A DNA stretch of 64,000 nucleotides from Henricia sp. BOLD:AAB3569 (Eukaryota; Echinodermata; Asteroidea; Spinulosida; Echinasteridae). The notes under the pieces are model-generated. The model was not told the DNA's origin. It did not search any database and saw only the letters and a program-made list of their open reading frames with translations. Position 1 is the stretch's first letter. Every line of letters starts with the position of its first letter. Shown here piece by piece: positions 57,097 through 64,000 of the stretch. The translations under genes and the position numbers were made by a program. Location: NCBI GenBank assembly GCA_037783545.1, contig JBBELK010000308.1:2542001-2606000 (forward strand). Direction: 5' to 3'.

Positions 57097-59974
57097 CTAG
57101 AGGTATGTCTGTTGATAACAGAGCATATGGCTTTCCGCTTTTCTTTTTTTATATGTTTGTATGCATTTAAAACTGCATGCTGTATAATACTACATGTACA
57201 CTTTGTACAATATAAATACATACCGTACATGTACATGTACAGTATGCACAGTGACAAGATTCAAAAATTCATAATAAATCAACAAATCATGCATGTAATA
57301 CTAATGTAACTTGGTATGTTACATGTTAATGACCAGGTCCAGGCACCTGATAGTTTTCAAGGTCATACGACCAATGGAGAAAGTAAACGACCTTGGTTAA
57401 TGTATACTTGAGGAACTCTTATTTGATTACGTCATCGTGACGTCACAATATTTAGCTGATAATATACATTTGACCAAGTCAAAAAACGTTTTGGTCTTTT
57501 TTCAACTCGTCACTAGAGGGCGCTGTTTCGTGTGACGACTTAACTTTTTGTATTTTTTGAATGCCCAAGGGGTCCTGAGACTAACACCGTTGACACGATC
57601 TCGGCATCGCTTACCAGTTTTAAATGACAAGGCAGCCTCGTTTTCGACCAATAGGAAACAAGATTCAAGGTCAATGTCTCTGCATGAAATTTAGACCTTG
57701 GATAGTCATGACCAGTGCCGAAAGAATAAAGATTGTATCTCAAACGGTTGAATTGTTACAGATTTTTCAATTTGTAAGGCATTAAATTTCAGACACATGT
57801 AATCTGACACCTGGTGACGTCATCAAGATCTAACCTCTTTGGTATAGTACTTTACTATGGGTTCCTTATTGTGACTAAGTTTGATGATGATCCAAGCTTT
57901 GCAAGCGACTCTTCTAGCACCGAGACAGACTGTGTGCTTTGTCTATGGGATAGTGCAGATGTATGCATATTGTACATGCTTATGTACACTCGTATACATG
58001 TATATACTGCACTGTGTGTATGCTGTAGTATAGGTTGCCAGATTCAAAAATTCATAACAAATCAACAAATGACGTCACACTAATGTAACTTGGTATGTTA
58101 TATGTTAATGACCAAGTGTACGTCCCTGCTCGGTTTCAAGGTCATACGACCATTAGAGGAAGTGAACGACCTTGGCTAATGTATGCTGTACAAACGGGCT
58201 TATTTGATGACGTCATCGTTACGCCACCAAATTTTGCTGCTAATATGCGTTAGACCAAGTCACAACAAACCTGAAACAAAATATTTTACCTTCATCGGCC
58301 GTTTCGTTCTCTAGATATAGCTGTTAAAAGGATGCACGTTCAAGCGAGTGTAATTTGACACCTGGTGACGTCATCAAACTTTTGAAAGTATGGGCATATT
58401 CACTGACCCTCAGTGAACATATGCACCAATTTTGGGCCAATTTGCAAAAACGTCGCCACAGACATCTCTTCAAAATGCGTTTTGGCCATTTTTCAACTTG
58501 CCGCTAGAGGGCGCTGTTTCGTGTGACGACTTAACTTTTGGTATTTTTGTAATGCCCAAGGGGTCCCGAGACTAACAACGTTGACCCAATTTCGGTATCT
58601 GCTACCAATTTTAAATGACAACGCAGCCTCGTTTTCGACCAATAGGAAGCAAGATTCAAGGTCATTGTCTCTGCATGAAATTTAGACATTGGATAGTCAT
58701 GACCATTGCCGAAACAAAAATGTTTGTATCTCAAACGGTTGAATTTTTACAGATTTTTGAATTTTTAAGGCATTAAATTTCAGACACATGTAATCTGACC
58801 CCTGGTGACGTCATCAAGATGTAACCTCTTTGGTATAGTACTTTAGTATGGGTTCCTTATTGTGACCAAGTTTGATGATGATCCAAGCTTTGCAAGCGAC
58901 CCTTCTAGCAGCGAGATAGACTATGTGCTTTGTCTATGGGAAATTGGGTAGTGCAGATGTATGCATATTGTTCATGCTTATGTACACCCGTATATACTGC
59001 ACTGTGTGTATGCTGTGGTATAGGTTGCCAGATTCAAAAATTCATAACAAATCAACAAAGGACGTCACACTAATGTAACTTGGTATGTTATATGTTAATG
59101 ACCACGTCTACATCCCTGCTAGGTTTCAAGGTCATACGCCCATTAGAGGAAGTGAACGACCTTGGCAAATGTATGCTGCACAAACGGGCTTATTTGATGA
59201 CGTCATCGTTACGCCACCAAATTTTGCTGCTAATATGCATTAGACTAAGTCACAACAAACCTAAAACACAAAATTTAACCTCCATCGGCCTTTTCGTTCT
59301 CTATATATAACCGTTAGAAGAACGCATGTTCAACTGAGTGTAATTTGACACCTGGTGACGTCATCAAACTTTTGAAGGTATGGGCATGTTCACTGACCCT
59401 CAGTGAACATATGCACCAATTTTTGGCCAATTTGCAAAAACTTCGCCACAGACATCTCTTCAAAATAGGTTTTGGCCATTTTTCAACTTGCCGCTAGAGG
59501 GCGCTCTTTTGTGTCACGACTTAACTTTTGGTATTTTTGGAATGCCCAAGAGGTCTTGAGACTAACACTTTTGACCCGATCTCTGTATCTGCTACCAGTT
59601 TTAAATGACAGGGCAGCCTCGTTTTCGACCAATAGGAAGCAAGATTCAAGGTCAATGTCTGTGTATGAAATTTAGACCTTGGATATTCATGACCATTGCC
59701 GAAAGAATAAAGTTTGTATCTCAAACGGTTGAATTTTTACAGAAGTTTCAATTTGAAGGCCATATATTTCAAACGCTTGTAATCTGACACCTGATGACGT
59801 CATCAAAATGTAAACACATTTGTGCAGTACTTCATTATGAGGTGATTGTTGTGACCAAGTTTGATGATGATCCGAGCTTTGCAAGTGACCATTTTGCCAG
59901 GCCGAAAGACCATGCGCTTTGTCTATGGGGTTTTGGGAGAAGAATAAAAAAAGCTTAAAAAAAAAAAAAAAAAA
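57097..59974 (+). repeat. Higher-order unit 1
   Basis: First unit of the array, preceded by unrelated GGGG-rich DNA. It ends in AGAATAAAAAAAGCTT followed by about 20 A. Confidence 0.9.
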
Positions 59975-62900
59975 CTAGAGGTATGTCTGTTGATAACAGA
60001 GCATATGGCTTTCCGTTTTTCTTTTTTTGTATGTTTGTATGCATGTAAAACTGCATGCTGTATAATACTACATGTACACTTTGTACAATATAAATACATA
60101 CCGTACATATACATGTACAGTATGCACAGTGACAAGATTCAAAAATTCATAATAAATCAACAAATCATGCATGTCATACTAATGTAACTTGGTATGTTAC
60201 ATGTTAATGACCAGGTCCAGGCACCTGATAGTTTTCAAGTTCATACGACCAATGGAGAAAGTAAACGACCTTGGTTAATGTATACTTGAGGAACTCTTAT
60301 TTGATTACGTCATCGTGACGTCACAATATTTAGCTGATAATATACATTTGACCAATTCAAAATACGTTTTGGTCTTTTTTCAACTCGTCACTAGAGGGCG
60401 CTGTTTCGTGTGACGACTTAACTTTTTGTATTTTTTGAATGCCCAAGGGGTCCTGAGACTAACACCGTTGACACGATCTCGGCATCGCTTACCAGTTTTA
60501 AATGAAAAGGCAGCCTCGTTTTCGACCAATAGGAAACAAGATTCAAGGTCAATGTCTCTGCATGAAATTTAGACCTTGGATAGTCATGACCAGTGCCGAA
60601 AGAATAAAGATTGTATCTCAAACGGTTGAATTTTTACAGATTTTTCAATTTGTAAGGCATTAAATTTCAGACACATGTAATCTGACACCTGGTGACGTCA
60701 TCAAGATCTAACCTCTTTGGTATAGTACTTTACTATGGGTTCCTTATTGTGACTAAGTTTGATGATGATCCAAGCTTTGCAAGCGGCTCTTCTAGCACCG
60801 AGACAGACTGTGTGCTTTGTCTATGGGATAGTGCAGATGTATGCATATTGTACATGCTTATGTACACTCGTATACATGTATATACTGCACTGTGTGTATG
60901 CTGTAGTATAGGTTGCCAGATTCAAAAATTCATAACAAATCAACAAATGACGTCACACTAATGTAACTTGGTATGTTATATGTTAATGACCAAGTCTACG
61001 TCCCTGCTCGGTTTCAAGGTCATACGACCATTAGAGGAAGTGAACGACCTTGGCTAATGTATGCTGTACAAACGGGCTTATTTCATGACGTCATCGTTAC
61101 GCCACCAAATGTTGCTGCTAATTTGCGTTAGACCACGTCACAACAAACCTGAAACAAAATATTTGACCTTCATCGGCCGTTTCGTTCTCTAGATATAGCT
61201 GTTAAAAGGATACACGTTCAAGCGAGTGTAATTTGACACCTGGTGACGTCATCAAACTTTTGAAAGTATGGGCATATTCACTGACCCTCAGTGAACATAT
61301 GCACCAATTTTGGGCCAATTTGCAAAAACGTCGCCACAGACATCTCTTCAAAATGCGTTTTGGCCATTTTGCAACTTGCCGCTAGAGGGCGCTGTTTCGT
61401 GTGACGACTTAACTTTTGGTATTTTTTTAATGCCCAAGGGGTCCCGAGACTAACAACGTTGACCCAATCTTGGTATCTGCTACCAGTTTTAAATGACAGG
61501 GCAGCCTCGTTTTCGACCAATAGGAAGCAAGATTCAAGGTCAATGTCTTAGTATGAAATTTAGACCTTGGATAGTCATGATCATTGCCGAAAGAATAAAG
61601 TTTGTATCTCAAACGGTTGAATTTTTACAGATTTTTGAATATGTAAGGCATTAAATTTAAAACGCTTGTAATTGGACACCTGATGACGTCATCAAGATGT
61701 AACCTCTTTGGTATAGTACTTTACTATGGGTTCCTTATTGTGACAAAGTTTGAAGATGATCCAAGCTTTGCAAGCCACCCTTCTACCAGTGAGACAGACT
61801 ATGTGCTTTGTCTATGGGATATGGCGTAGTGCAGATGTATGCATATTGTACATGCTTATGTATACTCATAATATACTGCACAGTGTGTATGCTGTAGTAT
61901 AGGTTGCCAGATTAAAAAATTCATAACAAATCAACAAATGCCGTCACACTAATGTAACTTGGTATGTTACATGTCAATGACCAAGTCTACGTCCCTGCTA
62001 GGTTTCAAGGTCATAAGCCCATTAGAGGAAGTGAACGACCTTGGCTAATGTATGCTGCACAAACGGGCTTATTTGATGACGTCATCGTTACGCCACCAAA
62101 TTTTGCTGCTAATATGCATTAGACCAAGTCACAACAAACCTAAAACACAAAATTTGACCTCCATCGGCCTTTTCGTTCTCTAGATATAACCGTTAGAAGA
62201 ACGCATGTTCAACTGAGTGTAATTTGACACCTGGTGACGTCATCAAACTTTTGAAGGTATGGGCGTGTACACTGACCCTCAGTGAACATATGCACCAATT
62301 TTGGGCCAATTTGCAAAAACTTCGCCACAGACATCTCTTCAAAATAGGTTTTGGCCATTTTTCAACCTGCCGCCAGAGGGCGCTCTTTCGTGTCACGACT
62401 TAACTTTTGGTATTTTTGGAATGCCCAAGAGGTCTTGAGACTAACACTTTTGACCCGATCTCTGTATCTGCTACCAGTTTTAAATGACAGGGCAGCCTCG
62501 TTTTCGACCAATAGGAAGCAAGATTCAAGGTCAATGTCTGTGTATGAAATTTAGACCTTGGATAGTCATGACCATTGCCGAAGGAATAAAGTTTGTATCT
62601 CAAACGGTTGAATTTTTACAGAAGTTTCAATTTGAAGGCCATATATTTCAAACGCTTGTAATCTGACACCTGATGACGTCATCAAAATGTAAACACATTT
62701 GTGCAGTACTTCATTATGAGGTGATTGTTGTGACCAAGTTTGATGATGATCCGAGCTTTGCAAGTGACCAATTTGCCAGGCCGAAAGACCATGCGCTTTG
62801 TCTATGAGGTTTTGGGAGAAGAATAAAAAAAGCTAAACTAGAAGTATGTCTGTTGATAACAGAGCATATGGCTTTCCGCTTTTCTTTTTTTGTATGTTTG

Positions 62901-63470
62901 TATGCATGTAAAACTGCATGCTGTATAATACTACATCTACACTTTGTACAATGTAAATGCATACCGTACATGTACATGTACATGCACAGTGACAAGATTC
63001 AAAAATTCATAATAAATCAACAAATCATGCATGTCAAACTAATGTAACTTGGTATGTCACATGTTAATGACCAGGTCCATGCACCTGCTAGGTTTCAAGG
63101 TCATACGACCAATGGAGGAAGTAAACGACCTTTGCTAATGTATGCTGCACAAACGCGCTTATTTGATGACATCGTGACGCCACAAGATTTTGCTGACAAT
63201 ATGCATTAGAACAAGTCACAACAAACCTAAAACACAAAATTTGACCTTCGTCGGCCTTTTTGTTCTTCAGATATAACCGTTAGAAGAACGCATGTTCAAC
63301 CGAGTGTAATTTGACACCTTGTGACGTCATCAAACTTTTGAAGGTATGGACATGTTCACTGACCCTCAGTGAACACTTGCACTAATTTTGGGCCAATTAG
63401 CCAAAACTTCGCCGCAAACATCTCCTCAAAATACGTTTTGGTTATTTTTAACCTCGCCGCTAGAGGGCGC
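57511..63470 (+). promoter_or_regulatory. Seven CTCF-like motifs, one per monomer
   Basis: CCGCTAGAGGGCGCT or GTCACTAGAGGGCGCT at 57511, 58501, 59491, 60389, 61379, 62370 and 63457, all on the plus strand. They match the CTCF core CCASYAGRKGGCRS at 13 or so of 14 positions. Binding is inference. Confidence 0.5.
59975..62837 (+). repeat. Higher-order unit 2
   Basis: Second unit; its end reads AGAATAAAAAAAGCTAAA, the poly(A) being collapsed. Confidence 0.9.
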
Positions 63471-64000
63471 TCTTTTGTGTGACGACTTAACTTTTGCTAT
63501 TTTTGTAATGCCCAAGGTGTCCCGAGACTAACAACGTTGACCCAATCTCGGTATCTGCTACCAGTTTTAAATGACAACGCAGCCTCGTTTTCGACCAATA
63601 GGAAGCAAGATTCAAGGTCATTGTCTCTGCATGAAATTTAGACATTGGATAGTCATGACCATTGCCGAAACAAAAATGTTTATATCTGAAACGGTTGAAT
63701 TTTTACAGATTTTTGAATTTTTAAGGCATTAAATTTGAGACACATGTAATCTGACCCCTGGTGACGTCATCAAGATGTAACCTCTTTGGTATAGTACTTT
63801 AGTATGGGTTCCTTATTGTGACCAAGTTTGATGATGATCCAAGCTTTGCAAGCGACCCTTCTAGCAGCGAGATAGACGATGTGCTTTGTCTATGGGAAAT
63901 GGGGTAGTGCAGATGTATGCATATTGTACATGCTTATGTACACTCGTATATAATGCACTGTGTGTATGCTGTGGTATAGGTTGCCAGATTCAAAAATTCA
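62838..64000 (+). repeat. Higher-order unit 3, partial
   Basis: Third unit truncated by the window edge, with the same opening TCTGTTGATAACAGAGCATA. It loses one of the TGACGTCA sites at 63163. Confidence 0.9.

Larger units (their letters stand above)
57097..64000 (+). repeat. Higher-order tandem array, 2.87 kb units of three monomers
   Basis: The marker CTAGAGGTATGTCTGTTGAT recurs at 57097, 59975 and 62838 (the last as CTAGAAG), periods 2,878 and 2,863. The internal marker ACTAATGTAACTTGGTATGT recurs at 57300, 58079, 59069, 60178, 60958, 61948 and 63038, giving spacings 779, 990, 1109, 780, 990, 1090. Equivalent monomers in successive units are far more alike than neighbours within a unit. 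The array runs off the right edge. No long frame; short minus frames recur with the units. Confidence 0.95.

Noticed and set aside
57540..62603. Recurrent 61-67 codon minus-strand frames in the array monomers
   Set aside because: They recur because the monomers recur. Differences between copies are mostly amino-acid changing, one monomer is shortened, and there is no domain. Not treated as genes.

Overview
This is a gene-poor, repeat-dense stretch of animal nuclear DNA. Evidence for a metazoan: one gene with a very long intron and consensus splice sites, tRNA-derived SINEs with target-site duplications, a Penelope-like GIY-YIG fragment, many short terminal-inverted-repeat (TIR) elements, and a tandem higher-order array. 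The repeat style (TTAA hairpin elements, CORE-like SINE, Penelope) suggests a marine invertebrate deuterostome such as an echinoderm or hemichordate. That assignment is inference; nothing in the window fixes the species.

The only coding gene supported with fair confidence is on the minus strand. Its signal-peptide-bearing exon is at 18592-18967 and its terminal exon at 10705-10883, joined in matching phase across a 7.7 kb intron filled with repeats. The predicted protein is a small secreted precursor with a KR processing site at the exon junction and a C-terminal glycine that could be converted to an amide, i.e. a candidate neuropeptide or hormone. Weaker first-exon or short-ORF candidates are at 26573, 51593, 31989, 32876-33106 and 56479.

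Layout. 0-10 kb: TTAA-type TIR elements, hairpin elements, two inverted minisatellites and a SINE. 10-19 kb: the peptide gene and its intron. 19-31 kb: nested TIR and foldback elements. 31-41 kb: a Penelope fragment, a family carrying an AGGGCGCTGTTT motif, and SINEs. 41-46 kb: a full-length SINE and several long-TIR elements. 46.7-50.2 kb: a 3.47 kb imperfect inverted repeat built of repeated ATGGCGGCC-containing units. 51-57 kb: sparse repeats and a possible first exon. 57.1-64 kb: a higher-order tandem array (about 779+990+1,100 bp monomers per 2.87 kb unit) that runs off the right edge; each monomer carries one CTCF-like motif plus several TGACGTCA and TCAAGGTCA motifs.

No operon-like or pathway-level organisation is visible. 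Most of the structure is transposon biology: the TTAA hairpin family sits at TTAA sites of other elements, and related copies in the window serve as empty-site controls. Identities and counts were judged by eye.
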